The position numbers and the translations under genes are program-made. The notes beneath the pieces are model-generated. The model did no database searches. It was not told the origin of the DNA and was given only the letters and a program-made list of their open reading frames with translations. Below, in pieces: positions 34,700 through 46,870 of a stretch of DNA of 64,000 bases. Origin of the DNA: Nectonema munidae (lineage: Eukaryota; Nematomorpha; Nectonematoida; Nectonematidae); contig JAUIRK010001034.1 of assembly GCA_030549495.1 (NCBI GenBank), positions 620,001 through 684,000 on the forward strand, given 5' to 3'. Within the stretch, counting starts at the first letter, position 1. Each line of letters opens with the position of its first letter.

Positions 34700-35130
34700 G
34701 TTGTAAAAAAGATATTATTGGGCTCAGGGCATGTGCTAATAATTGCACGGTCCAATTAGATAACCGATAACGGGGCCCCTACTTTACACAAGCTCGTCTT
34801 AGCCAAGAAGTAAAATAATTTTTAAAAACCCATTAAATGCCTATCTACATATGAAGCGCAATTGCAGGGTGGGCGAGTCGGAGGGAAAATATCCGACTCC
34901 AGCAGCGAGTACTTAAAAACTTACTCCTACCCCTTAAAATTCCCAACCCAGGCATTTACATCAGAGCCCTGTGGGGACGCCGAACTTCTCCGTTCCCCGC
35001 GTGGGGAAGGTTTTAACCCATTTACGACCAATGTTCCCAAAGGGAACGCAGACGAATTCCTACTTTACATGGAATTTAATAGGAATTACTAAAGTCGCCC
35101 GCTTTGCTTGGTCTTAAATGGGTTAAAATC
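34700..35130. repeat. G+C-richer block with stacked hairpins
   Basis: This block holds several perfect or near-perfect stems. GAGTCGGA pairs with TCCGACTC (34875-34898). TTCCCC pairs with GGGGAA near 34994-35008. A 23-bp imperfect terminal stem (TTTTAACCCATTTACGACC at 35011, inverted at 35108-35128) encloses GTTCCCAAAGGGAAC. The 35009-35130 part looks like a 120-bp MITE; the rest is unassigned. Confidence 0.55.
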
Positions 35131-38100
35131 GGGGAATTGATAGAAAATTTGATCATCCATATTCTGAAAATATATACATTATTTACAAAGTCCTTATTAT
35201 CTTCATTATCATTTTGTAAATACATTATTTACTTTTCAATAATATTAAATAATACTGGAAAAATTTTTTGGTTCGGTTGCACCAAATCTCCTATAAAATT
35301 CAAATTTATTTTCCTATACTTTTCTATTGAAATCGCCATTTTTTCACTATTCAGTGCGTCGTCGAAAAAATGGCGGCTCGTTTCAGCTTCTTTTCCTTTT
35401 CCTGATTCTTCTTTATTCAAAATGGCCTCTCCTTTTCCTCTGATCTAATTTTTTTTTAATTATTCTTATAATAGTCTTATAAATTTTTAATTATCGAAAT
35501 ATATATTTTCAGAATTATATCTAAATAAAATAATACAAGCAAGCAACTTTCAATCGGAAAGATTGTTCAGTTCCGGTTCAAATATTGTAAACAGTAAACG
35601 AGGTAGCTTAAATTCAGAAAAGTTCAAATAAATCATTTAAAAATTAGCTAATAAAAAAGTTTATTCCATCTTTTCGTTTCATGAAATACTTTTATATTTG
35701 ATCAATGAAAAAAAATTATCTCGACCCGCGGGGAGAGAATCTCCCCAACCCGACCTAAAAATTCACTCCCCGCTGGGCTCTCAATTTGATAAAATGGTTT
35801 AAATAGGCAAAAACTCTGCCTTGTTAAACCAATCCATCAATGAGAGTAAAGAATAAAATTTCAATTTATTTATATCTATATCTATGGTATTGGATATAAT
35901 TATCCTTACTCATAAAAATAATAAACAATTAATACAAAATTGACATTTTATTCTAAAAAAGATATATGTATTAGAAGAGATAAAACTCTAAATTTAAATG
36001 TTAGATTAAAAACCGCTTTAAAAATCTTTGAAAAACAAAGGTTAATTGCACACAAACTATGAAAATTGACTTACATATAAAATTTAAGGTCGAAAAAATT
36101 ATTTTATGCGATTTGTAAAAAAGAATAAGGGAACATCAAAATTTTGCCTTCATTTTTGTTGGTTTCATTAAGAAATACAATGTCTATGCGACAATAAAAG
36201 TTTAGATGAAGCACTTTCTGAATGAAAGCGATATGCTTTCGTATGGTTGTAAAAGGGTAAAAGATTTGACAGCGATCTCTAGGAACGTTACGGGTGGGTA
36301 AGAGCTTTATATGAAGATGTGATTGGCTGAATAAGTTGAGTTTATGTCAAAATATTAATGTTTGAGCATAGTTTCACATAGGATATGAATTGACATATGG
36401 GATTTTCGCTTAACTGAAATTGTTTTTTTACATTGGCAATGGCTAGCTAGCCATCTTATGAGTGAACGAGAAACATGAAAGTTTTAAAACTTCCAAGAAT
36501 GATAGGTTTCGGGCATGTCAGTGATAGAGGAAAAAATAAATGTGGGGGATGAGCGATTCTTTAAGTTTCATTTGTGATATATATTAGAGATAATAGATTA
36601 ATTGAAAACATTGAAGTTAATGGAATTAGATAACGTTTCAGGACTTGAATTGTTTGCCTAGAATGTTTACATAGCATGCTAAAGTAAATTACAAAAGCTT
36701 GAAAACTCAGTAAATTATTGTGTAAAAAATTAACAAAAATATGAAATAGAACAAGAATATATGTGATATAAAAAAATTCTCAACAGGTTATTTAATTAAC
36801 ATGAATAGTTTTATCTATCGATATTTCTTTCTATAGATATAAATTTAAAAAATGTAGGAGCTTTGCTTCAATAAGAATTTCTATCTAAAATTCAAATATT
36901 ACATTAACTCTGAAGTATGTATGTTTACTATAAATATGTATTTGTTCTACTACTATTCGTCAAACATGCACGTTTTTTAAAGTTATATAAAAACTTAAAA
37001 AATTTTAAAAATAATTCAGCATATAGGCACAATGACCGAACAAATTAACATATAAACAGGTTTATATACATGGCAAACAACATGAAGTTATGAACAAACT
37101 AAATTACCAATCTGAGGGTTAAAATTTAATAATTACTTTAAAGTTTGTAGAAAGAAATAACAACTAGTATTTGTCTTTTTCTGTCTTATCTTATGTATAA
37201 ATTTTCAAAGAAGTAGTGACAAATTTCAGATGTTGTTTAAGTCAGTGTTGTTCAGGAGACTATATATGACTAACAGATATTTGGCATCTTAGACTGGATT
37301 GCGTTCGTTTAAGCTTATCTCGTTACTGGTTATCGGCTTCCTAGATAATTTAATCACCATAGGCATATTGGAAAAAAACTGAAGAAAAAATACATATGCA
37401 CGAGCATAGAAATTCTACAGGGGAAGCTATTGGTAGGATGTCGTTAAAAATCTTATAAATTTAATAGCAAAGATTAAATATAAAGACAAATGGTTTAGGG
37501 CAGTGATAGATTTACTTTATAAAATTAACGAGGAAAAACGTCATAAAGATATATATTTAATAAAATTTAAAGTAGGGAATGCCATCACTCCTAAATATAT
37601 CAATTTCGTAAAATAATCCTATTTTGATTTGTTTTCTACATTATATTTTAAGGGTATTGTCTTGAGAAATAGGACGAGTTTTATTTGTACTGTTTGGACG
37701 TAAGATGTAAATATCATTGGATTTAAGGTATACTATTTAGGGTGAGGGTGATACTTGTTCTCCATTTGGCATATCACTTGTTTATATTTAGTAATCATGT
37801 TGTCTACTACTATGATTTTTTTTCTGTAGATATCATAAGTAATCTAGGACTTTTATAGCTATTTTATTTCTAAAATACAATTGTCTTACAGAATTTCTAA
37901 AAATCAATACTGTAGCTTCAATATTTAAGGCATTTTAGCGACGACAAGTAGTCGTTTTTTTGCTCTTAATTTCCACTTAAATTCCAGAATCTGGTTAGGT
38001 AGAAGTTAGTAAAAGAATTGATCTAGTCGCCGTTATAGATATCAACGGTACTATACGTCAAATGGACCGTCTGTTGCATAAGGTATATTTAAAAAATTTA

Positions 38101-38553
38101 AGTTAAAAAAAATATTTAACGCATTTTTTGAGATTAAAAATCAGAAAATCATGGAAATTCTTTGTCAAACAGAATATTTCAGTTACGATTTTCTAACTAG
38201 TAAGCCAATTAGAGAGAGGAGGATGGAGTGGTAATCCAATAAATAAAAAGAATTTATAAATGACCTTAAAAGTAAATGTTTTATATAATCTTTATAGCTA
38301 AATGTCTGTATACTGTACACTTTTTTATTTGATCTTTTTGTCCAATTTTTTTATTTCTAGTTTTATTGGCATATACAGAATATTTTGACTTGTTTTTTTG
38401 GTTTATTGTCTGGTTAATTATAAATATATGATTTTATCTGGGTTTATTTGTTATTAAAAATATCTCTACATTTTGAATTCAAAAGAATATCATAAAAACG
38501 GCCTTTTTTATAATTTTTAAAATTTATTTAAAAAAAAATTGTGTCTGAAACTC
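35131..38553. other. AT-rich intergenic stretch, nothing recognised
   Basis: About 3.4 kb without supportable genes or complete elements. A short G+C-richer spot at about 35725-35790 contains partly self-complementary CCCGCGGGGAG/CTCCCCGC but no frame. Confidence 0.55.
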
Positions 38554-38571
38554 AACAGTAAAACAAGTAAG

Positions 38572-38755
38572 CCTCAATGGTTGTTAGGGTGTACCTCTCA
38601 GGTTAACAGTTGAAGGTCAGGGGTTCGATCCCCAAGGCTCCCAACTCTAAAAACAAATTCACAAAAACTGCAATTAACCATCTTAAGCATAATGCGAGCA
38701 TATAGCCTTACGGCTGAAAGTGCTTTGATATCTCCAACCAACCAACCAACCAACC
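38572..38755 (+). mobile_element. tRNA-derived SINE, family 1, intact with 18-bp target duplication
   Basis: The head reads TGGTTGTTAGGGTGTACC (A-box region) and GGGGTTCGATCCCC (B-box with perfect T-arm stem), so the 5' end derives from a tRNA. A unique body containing TATAGCCTTACGGCTGAAAG and a (CCAA)n tail follow. Perfect 18-bp duplications AACAGTAAAACAAGTAAG flank it (38554-38571 and 38756-38773), the mark of LINE-machinery insertion. This copy is young; its sister at 20155-20323 is older. Confidence 0.95.
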
Positions 38756-38773
38756 AACAGTAAAACAAGTAAG

Positions 38774-40319
38774 GGAATATGGAAAGTCTATTCACAAGAT
38801 AATTGCGTATAAAAAAGATATAAATTCTCCATTCCTCTCTACCTTCCCCCTAAGTTAAACACTATAGTATTGGTATAAAATTAAAGCTGGATAAATGTAC
38901 CATTAAGTATTTTCATACATAATTTTCAAACATTTAGACATGAAGATAAAATGTCTTGTTTCAACCTAGATTAGGGTTTCTAGTAATTTGTAATAGTGTT
39001 TCTCACTAATTTGTTTTTAACCTTAATTCGCGAAATTTTGTTCTTGTGGAACAGTATTTTGATAAATTTTTTTTATATATTATAATTTTCGTAATTCTTT
39101 TGAACTTCAAACAAACAACTAATTTCTTACAATGGTTCGTTATTTAGTTTTAATCTATTCTTTATAGAAAATTTAATAAGTTATATATTTGCTTGTGATG
39201 AGTAAAAATTATAACTGTATTTAAAATTGGTTATATAACAGGGTATAGTATATTGTATGAAAAGCTGTGCACTTGATTATAAATGAAATGAGTCTGTGGA
39301 GTTTTGTTTTGGAGAATTAATGCGACTCCTATTTTAGAGATAGTTTTATTCATAATTCCTAAAGACTCTTTTCCAATTTTGTAAAAATGTTTATCATTTT
39401 GGTCTAACGTGTTTTTGCAACTCAAAAAAAGGCTGAAAAATGCAATAAAATTAAAGAATAACATTTTTATTACATAAATACCCTGTTTGTTTTGTAACAC
39501 TTAGTTTTTCTCTCTGATAATGTTATGGCAAATGATTTGAAAATCTTTTTGGAGAAAACGTAAGAAAGACACTAGATTATGATTATAAACCAATAAGATA
39601 TTATTTTAATAAATTATATTAAAAAAATATATCAAACATTTTGCGTTGCAATATAAGACAAGTGTGTAAGATTCGGGTCATCTTTTAATGAATATCTAAA
39701 ATTAACATTCACAAGCCACCTTGAAATTATGGTAAGTGTGATCAAACGTTTAACATTAGTCATAGATTGGAAATTAACTAGTAAGAAAGTAATTATAATT
39801 ATGTAATTTATAACATGTTTCTAAAGCAAGTTCAAATGTATTTTCAGGTTGCTCAAGTTTAATTGTCCCCTCCTATCAACTTTTTTCTGGCTACGTCACT
39901 TCTCTCTAATTTGTATTTAGAGTTAAATGAAAAATAATTCTATTTTATCTCATTAGAAACTACTTTTTAGCGGAATATACATTCAATATTTTATAACCTT
40001 TTTTCATGATACCAAAGTTCAGCTATTCAAATTAATCACAGATTTTTGGTGAAAATTTAGTTGCATCAATATACCAAACATTTTGCAAAAATGAAAATTT
40101 GTTTGTTTTTAAATGATAGAAAAATAGTTTTCAATCGTTACAATTTTATATCAATGAATATTGTCAGATTCGCCTTAAAAATTTAAACAAAGGTCACTTA
40201 ATATTTATCAGTATGTTTGTTACATTTGAAAACTTTAATTTTTTCAAGTCAAGAATTTTTTTTAAAGCTATTTGGGGAAGAATATTTTGACTAGCTATTC
40301 AGTTTAAAAGCAAAAATAC
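38774..40319. other. AT-rich intergenic stretch, nothing recognised
   Basis: No gene or complete element seen. An 89-codon minus frame at 39231-39500 is AT-rich and matches nothing I know. Confidence 0.5.
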
Positions 40320-40650
40320 TCTATTTGTTATCTCAACCAACCTGCCAAGCCACCCATAGAGTATGCTGTAGGGGATACGTCAAATTAGTTTTCAAAAAGT
40401 TTAAGTTATGCTCTAAAATTTTTTAGTTTTTGTTGAAGCTCTATAACTTTTTCTGATAGAATTTTTTTCCTTAAAAGTTATTAAAAGGCAAATCATTGCA
40501 AAATGTAAACAGTTATTTTACTTTTTGTAGCTTGTATCAATTTAGCTTTTAAACTAATTTTGAATGATGCTTAGTAAAACGAAATAGTGCCATCTTAATT
40601 TTTTGTTTTTTTGTTTGCACAATTAGAACTTCATTTTATACCCTTGTCCC
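40320..40650 (-). mobile_element. SINE family 2, truncated minus copy
   Basis: The body (ACCCATAGAGTATGCTGTAG, GGGGATACGTCAAATTAG, then TTTTTGTTGAAGCTCTATAA) matches 41740-42040 closely. The tRNA-like head with the B-box seen at 41680-41700 is missing here, so this copy is 5' truncated or cut by the adjacent MITE. Confidence 0.7.
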
Positions 40651-40682
40651 TGAATCAATAACATTTTTTCATATAAACACCG

Positions 40683-41661
40683 CAGGGTGTCTAGTAGACT
40701 CTTTGCCTATAGACTACATTCACTCATATAAAACTACCCAACCTTCAGTTATTTGTTTTCTCTATGAATCAAATATCCTTTCATCAATTCCTGTAATGTG
40801 CCTAGTAGACTACTTCATTTTTCAAATGAAAAGCCTATTCCACCCCCTAACAATTTAGGATTTTTTTAAACTAGTGTATATTCGATGGTTGTAGGTAAAA
40901 ATGCCCCCAATTAAAAAGTAGGAAAAAATGCCCCCTAATTTTTGATTTTCAGGATTTTTTTAATTATATAAATATTTTTATTTGGTACCGTTTTGAAAGG
41001 CTAAATTTCTAAAAATTTCTTAATCTATAGGGTTTTTTTCTTTATAGTTCTTGAAAACAATAGCAAAGGTGCAGATTTGTGGGAATGTGTTCTTAAAATC
41101 AGTTAAAATACAAATTATATTTAGAAAGTGTTCTGATACACACAAAGTCCAAAAATATTAGATATTTTATATAAAAAAAAATTTGTATTTAAAAAATTGT
41201 CGTATGCTGAGTTTTTTAGTTTACTTTAATTAAATTTTAAATGTTTTAGATGAAAAGTTGACTTTTTGTTTTTTTTACAAAAATCTTTATTTGACATATC
41301 TTTTTAAAAATTTTTTTTTTAATTTTAATTAATAATTTTTTGTGTTGGGGCATTTTTTCCTAATTTTAAATTTGGGCATTTTTTCCTACTTTTTAATTGG
41401 GGGCATTTTTTCTGCGCACCATATTCGATATGCAAATTTAATTAAAATATTTTCGCTGGAAGTATAGTATTTAAATTCACCAAATTTGTAAAAAAAAATA
41501 TAAAGTAGTCTTATAAATTTAGGTATGCGCCGAATACACTCTATTTTAAAAGATTGCTTGAATATTTGGTCTCCCGTGGTATTTCCAGACCACTAATTTT
41601 GAAAATTGCAACAACAAAATTTCGCCCCCCCCCCCTAATAATTTTGAGGATGTTCGCCCCT
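40683..41661 (-). mobile_element. hAT-like MITE, type 1, minus copy, interrupted
   Basis: This is an inverted copy of 33617-34062. The part 40683-40860 corresponds to the 34056-33880 end, and 41430-41661 to 33850-33617, ending in GGATGTTCGCCCCTG. A different element (40887-41420) is inserted in it. Copies differ enough to be independent insertions. Confidence 0.75.
40887..41420. mobile_element. 534-bp MITE with 9-bp target duplication, MULE-like
   Basis: Terminal inverted repeats contain AAAAATGCCCCCAATTAAAA and AGGAAAAAATGCCCC on the left, mirrored as GGGGCATTTTTTCC and TTTTAATTGGGGGCATTTTT on the right. The 9-bp sequence ATATTCGAT flanks it on both sides (40878-40886 and 41421-41429). Nine-base duplications are typical of Mutator-like elements. 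It has no coding sequence. Confidence 0.85.
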
Positions 41662-42055
41662 GTGTTAAACTATGAACAAATTGGTATCGATGAGGAATCG
41701 AATCCAGAGGCTTCCGTGCTGTGTCCAATATCTCAACCAATCTGCCATGTCACCCATAGAGTATGCTCTGTAGGGGATACGTCAAATTAGTTTTCAAAAA
41801 ACTCAAGTTTTTTTTTTTAGTTTTTGTTGAAGCTCTATAACTTTTTCTGATAGACTTTTTTTCCTTAAAAGTTATAAAAGCTAAATCATTGCAAAATGTT
41901 AAAAGTTATTTTTTGTAGCCTGCACCAACTTGGCTTTTAAACTATTTTTGAATGATGCTGAGAAAAATGAAGTAATGCAGTCTTAATTTATTTTTGATTT
42001 TTATTTGCACACTTTTATCTTTATTTTATACCCTTTTTTGAGAGTCTAACTAACT
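41662..42055 (-). mobile_element. tRNA-derived SINE, family 2, minus copy
   Basis: Read on the minus strand, GTGACATGGCAGATTGGTTG fits the A-box (TGGCAGATTGG), and TCTGGATTCGATTCCTC holds a B-box (GGATTCGATTCC), spaced as in a tRNA. The body matches the truncated copy at 40320-40650. Its head lies directly beside the MITE terminus at 41661, suggesting one inserted next to the other. Confidence 0.8.
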
Positions 42056-42109
42056 TACACTTATTCTTATACACTAAAAAGAATGAAAAAATTCTATTAC
42101 CAAGTTTTC

Positions 42110-42455
42110 TAATTTTAGTTCTGTTTTACATTTTTGATAGAAATTATCTCAGAAAAGTTATGTAATTTGGATGTTTTTTTATTTATTTGTCTCAATAAAA
42201 CATTTTTTAGTAAGAAGGAACAACTGAAAATTAATGAATGATTTTTTTCATTCAATAAAATTTCCAATTTTTTTATTGTTAATTTATATTTTACCCCTTT
42301 TCTACACATAATATGGTGATGGTGCGCATCTATTTGAAGTGAGAAAGAAGGAGCTATATATAAGTCCTCATTCATTGTTGACTTTAAGCTTAATAGACTT
42401 TGAAAATTGCAACAAAAAAAATCGCCTATCCAAATAATCTTACGTATGTGCGCCC
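42110..42455 (-). mobile_element. hAT-like MITE, type 2, minus copy
   Basis: Inverted copy of 34081-34520: it shares GATGGTGCGCATCTATTTGA and AAGGAGCTATATATAAGTCC. It ends in TACGTATGTGCGCCCCTGG near 42444-42462, which inverted is CCAGGGGCGCACATACGTA, a good hAT-type end starting CAGGGGCG. Confidence 0.75.
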
Positions 42456-42462
42456 CTGGTTG

Positions 42463-44777
42463 TGGGGAATGTGTAAATAAAATGCTGAGGAAGGAGGTAT
42501 TAGTGATTTGTATGTATCAATATAACGCCTTATTAGTGTAACACGCCAGTGTGAATTCCAATATAGATCTGGGAGTGGTTCGGAAAGCTTTTGAAATGGT
42601 TAAAGATTAAGACAGTGAATTTTCAAAAGGAAAGTTAGGGTTGAGGGGTGAGCAAGCGATGTACCCCATGATAGTGGGCCCTATTGAAGAGCTAGAAGGA
42701 TGAGAAATTTATAAATGAAAAGTGAATGTGGAATTTTGAGACCCCATTTGTATGAAATGGCTCTAAAACAATTTTGAGAGTTTTGTGTATGTATTTTTGA
42801 AGTGGGTGGACCATTTGAGTTTCGATTGGAAGGTGACTCCAAGGTATTTTATGGTCGCTGATGGTTTGATAAGTCCGATTTCAAAAGAAAAACCGCTATG
42901 AGACATTTCACAAAAAACATCGTTTGCACCTCCTCAATCATTAACTAAATCAATAAACTGTTCTTGAATTAAAAAGTCTTAAGCGGTCAGGTTAATAATT
43001 GAGATTATAAATGCGTTTTAGATAAATTGATAGTATTTTTCAAATTTTTGTCAGTTACGAAAATAAAGAAAAATTATTGGTTAAAATGTGCTGCACGGTT
43101 TTTACGGCCATTGATGAAAATAGGGAAATTATATTCGAAAATGGGGCTAAATTTTTCTTCTTTAAGAATTTATTTTTCTTACAAAAGTTATCAATATTTT
43201 TGACACTGGAGTACTGTGATCCTTTTCCTTACAGCCCAAGGTTAAGGCTTGCATTTTTTACTAAAAATGATAGGAATATACGAAAATAGACGTCAGAAAA
43301 TTTGACCCGCATCTCTCATTTGCTTTGTAAAAATTGCAGAATTTTTTCACATAGTATCACAATACTTTTTTTTGGAAAGCAACCTTACGTTTGAGTGCAG
43401 AAAGAGTTTTTTAAATTCGGAATCATTTTCTTTGCATACTTCTGAAAGCAAACAAAAGTTTAAGGCATTTACTTTAATAAATTTGCTATTTTAATGATTT
43501 CATTGAGAACATTTTTTAACTAACCAAGTATGGTTTTCATTATTAAGGCTTGGTTGTGAATAGGGCACTGAATACCAAAAATGGTTAAAAAAAACTAGAG
43601 ATTTTTCTTAATCAGAGTCTAAAAACTAGAACTGTAAACTAGAAATTGCTAGTGCCGAGTTAGGACACACTCCACATGGATGTTCTGGCTTAAAACATGT
43701 ACAGTAAAAAAATTGTCCACCTTGTCAAATCTTTCTCTTGCAGTGGTTCTAGTGCTAAGAGTTTCGCAAATATGTTTTGGGACTTTTTCACGACAGATAT
43801 TTTTGAAACTTTATTGAAGACATTTGAACCACACTTAATATTTTGCAAAAACATTCCTATGTTATCAAACCCGGATTTGTGCAATCGTACAGTCTGATGT
43901 TTAAAATAGTCAATAGATTTGTTTAATGAACTCGAGTGATTCACTTCCACTGCAAGCTTCACTTGACGGACTTTATAAAAGTGAATGCTAACACTTCAGA
44001 ACACAAAAGACACTTGTCCCTCTTTCCCACCAGACGTTAATGTAGTAAAACTAAATTTTAAGTGTGACTCGTCATATTTCATTTTTAAGCCATATATAGG
44101 TATTTACATCCATAATATCAGGCCTGAAATGCAATCAAAGCCTTTATGCTGACTGTATTTTCTGGATAAAAATATAGTTTTTTTTAATTGATAGTATATC
44201 ATTCTGTTCAGATCCTTTTTTATTTTTGCCTGAACAACAGTGGGTAGTGGCGAGAATAGATTCTCCTTTGATAGACCAGCTCGCTTTTGATAAAGAAAAT
44301 GAGTAATTATAAATTATAGACATCTTTTCTAAGAAAGGATTTTTTAAAAATTGAAGACGCATTCACGTTTGTATGATCTCGAATCAGCTATCCCAAATAT
44401 AAATATAGAAAAATCATATTAAAATTTATTTTAAAAAATTTAAAAACTGGAGAATGTATTCATATGAAAATACTAAAATTTAGAGTTTATTTTAAAATAT
44501 GTACTATACATATACCATCCTTACTTAAATTTTCTCTGCAATATCAAAAAAAATATTTCGCCTCGTGAGAAACAAAGTTGTTAATTATGATAAGGATAAC
44601 TTTTTACACATCCACACTTTTAAATTCAAGCCGCAAATTAATGAAAATATTTCTTTGAATTTTTGATCTATTTTTTCTCTTTTCAGAATAACCAAAAAAT
44701 ATTTGGGCGAGTAGGTAAATTATGTAGGGGCCCTTGTTCTTATTGCAATTATGTCCTATATCTATTTTTTTATTTAG
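42463..44777. other. Intergenic stretch or RPS26 first intron
   Basis: No element or exon is firmly supported. A 90-codon minus frame at 43690-43962 (containing NIKCGSNVFNKVSKISVVKK) is the only protein-like frame and matches nothing I know. The RPS26 start codon should lie on a small exon somewhere to the left of 44778; I could not identify it. Confidence 0.4.
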
Positions 44778-45113
44778 ACGGTAAAAAGAAGAAATCACGG
44801 TAGGTCAAAGAAAGGAAGAGGACATGTTCGTTTTGTACGGTGTACGAATTGTGCTCGTTGCGTTCCAAAAGATAAGGCGATTAAGAAGTTTGTTATTCGT
44901 AACATCGTTGAAGCAGCAGCTGTTAGGGATATCATGACAGCCAGCGTGTACACCACATACGCCCTTCCCAAACTCTACGCAAAACTGCATTACTGTGTAT
45001 CGTGTGCCATTCACTCTAAAGTAGTTAGGAATAGGTCCAAAGAAGCCAGGCGAATCAGAACTCCTGTCAGAAGGTTCACTATTGCCAGACCCATGCCCCA
45101 AGCGGAAGCATAG
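44778..45113 (+). CDS. RPS26: 40S ribosomal protein eS26, all but the start codon
   Basis: Component of the small ribosomal subunit at the mRNA exit channel. The exon follows an acceptor TTTTTATTTAG and opens in phase 0 with ACG (Thr), which is residue 2 of the family (human MTKKRRNNGR; here TVKRRNHGR). ATG is therefore on an upstream exon. The rest is continuous to [69 protein letters not shown]. Zinc ligands C23, C26, C74 and C77 are all present in the standard numbering. The C-terminal tail ([14 protein letters not shown]) is divergent and shorter than in humans, as is usual. 112 residues with the Met. AATAAA follows at 45165-45170. Confidence 0.96.
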   Translation, partial: TVKRRNHGRSKKGRGHVRFVRCTNCARCVPKDKAIKKFVIRNIVEAAAVRDIMTASVYTTYALPKLYAKLHYCVSCAIHSKVVRNRSKEARRIRTPVRRFTIARPMPQAEA

Positions 45114-45164
45114 AAAGTACTGAAATGTACAAGAACATTCAAATGATCTTACTTTCACATCTTT

Positions 45165-45170
45165 AATAAA
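45165..45170 (+). terminator. RPS26 polyadenylation signal AATAAA
   Basis: AATAAA, 52 bp after the RPS26 stop, in CTTTAATAAAAATTG. The short 3' UTR fits a ribosomal protein gene. Confidence 0.8.
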
Positions 45171-45299
45171 AATTGTCTCTTTGATAAAAAAATGTATTTT
45201 CCTTGATTATTACTTGTCTTTTATATTTTGTTGCCTCATTTTATCAATCATACCTAGGATTTTTGGTTTAAATGGTATAACGGCTCATATATATTTATT

Positions 45300-45530
45300 C
45301 ACCATGACCTCGTTTAACGAGCTATTTCCGTTCCCGAAAAAACGCTCGTAAGTTGAAAACTCGTTAATAGAAGCGCATTTTCTCGTTGACTCCCTTTATA
45401 AAAATTTTAATGCGTTCCTACTAGGTTGTAAACATGGGTGATTTTTTAGCGGTATTTACCGGTAATAAAAAACATTATATTTTACCGTTACCAAAACTTT
45501 ATTACCGCTAAATTACTATATATATTTTTT
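45300..45530. repeat. Decayed MITE pieces, first one pogo/Tigger-like
   Basis: CCTCGTTTAACGAGC at about 45309-45323 and AACTCGTTAATAG at 45359 resemble the ends of Tigger-type MITEs. Just downstream, TTTAGCGGTATTTACCGG and CTTTATTACCGCTAAA (about 45447-45523) form a separate inverted pair. Neither unit has clear borders or target duplications. Confidence 0.35.
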
Positions 45531-46795
45531 TAATTGTTAATATCAGGCAGAAATATTAAAACTTTTTTTACCTTGTATTGTTTATTAGATCATTATCAGG
45601 CTTATCTTTAGTTGCATCTTTTAATACCATTTTTATGGTAGTTGAATGACCCTTTTATTAGTAGTTGATACCATTTTTCGTTAAGTTTTTACCATTACTG
45701 TGAAAAAATGTGTCAACGTACAAATAGAATTAGTGGTGTATGTCTGAAAATTATCTCATAAACATACTTCTATATAAAATATATTTTTTATTACGATGCT
45801 CCCTTCATTTCGGGACTTAGTTTTCTCAATTAGGGTACAGGAATGTGTTTGAATTATCAATCAAATTTGACATTTTGGAAAAAAACAAATTCTGAAAAAT
45901 ACTCAAATCAAGAAATTCACTTTTGATTAAAATCACTTTTAAAATTTTGATTGAGGATAAAATTCTGACTAAAAATATCCCTCAAATTTAAAATTATTTC
46001 TGTACTTTTGATTTGTTTTTCATTTATGTACTTCTTTTTGGTCATTACAGTGTAAAATGGGTAAAAGTATCAATCGAATTGGCAAATATCATTTTTTTTC
46101 AGAAAAACATTTGTGAAGTTTGTTCTCACAATCTTTATTTATTATATTCCAAAATTTAAGTATGCGAGAAGTAAGGGAACTAAATGACATTCAAATAAGA
46201 ACTCATGGTCATAAGAAAAATGAAATAGTAGCACGTTTAATAAAGTTTTTATATCGTCGATATAGTAATCTTTTCAGGAGTTATATAGTTTTAAGAAACA
46301 AGTATGTAACTTGTCTACATGGAAGAAACATAGTGATAACAAACGCTCCATGTCTTGAATTACAGTAGGTCGATGCTTGGTTACAATTTTAGAACTTAAA
46401 GGAATTGAACACTTAGCATTTAAATTTTGACTTTATTATAATTTTTTAATTTAAATGCAATTTTTATAACTTCTCTTGTAAAAAAACTTACTATTTATCT
46501 TCGACATTCACACAACGTATTAATGGTACATTTGGTAGGTTATGCTATGAAAATATAAATACAAAATGTTTTATTTATATTTTTTATGTTGTCCCTTGAA
46601 ATAATCATGAAGAATATTAATAGCTCGTAATATTTCGGAACCAAGCGAACTTTAGTTACAAACAAAGCTAAATGAATACAAAGATCTGTATATGTATTGT
46701 CGAAGTGTATAACCGAAAGTCAAGGTAAGAATGTAAAGACTTGTGAAATTTACCATCCAATTTTTGCTGCTGTGAGACGTCATAGAAGATGTGGA
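45531..46795. other. AT-rich intergenic stretch, nothing firm
   Basis: The only frame worth noting is at 46120-46368 (+). It contains REVRELNDIQIRTHGHKKNE, vaguely like a SAP motif, downstream of a strong acceptor TTTTTTTTCAG at 46092-46102. An in-frame stop separates the acceptor from the frame, so I do not call an exon. Confidence 0.4.
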
Positions 46796-46802
46796 TTACA
46801 GT

Positions 46803-46870
46803 CACAGTGGCGGATCCAGAAATCAATTATAGGGGGGAGGGGGCTAATTTGAAATATTAAATTTGTTGGT
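46803..46870 (+). mobile_element. hAT-like element terminus
   Basis: CAGTGGCGGATCCAGAAAT at about 46804 is a common form of hAT element 5' end. The GGGGGGAGGGGGC that follows is also usual in such ends. The opposite terminus was not found, so the size of the element is unknown; the 76-bp tandem repeat may lie inside it. Confidence 0.45.

Noticed and set aside
43690-43962. 90-codon minus-strand frame
   Set aside because: No splice sites, start context or family resemblance; mentioned only as part of the intergenic stretch.
44805-45158. 117-codon minus-strand frame over RPS26
   Set aside because: Mirror frame of the conserved RPS26 exon.
46120-46368. Frame with a SAP-like stretch downstream of a strong acceptor
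   Set aside because: A stop in the same frame lies between the acceptor and the frame, and the SAP likeness is weak.
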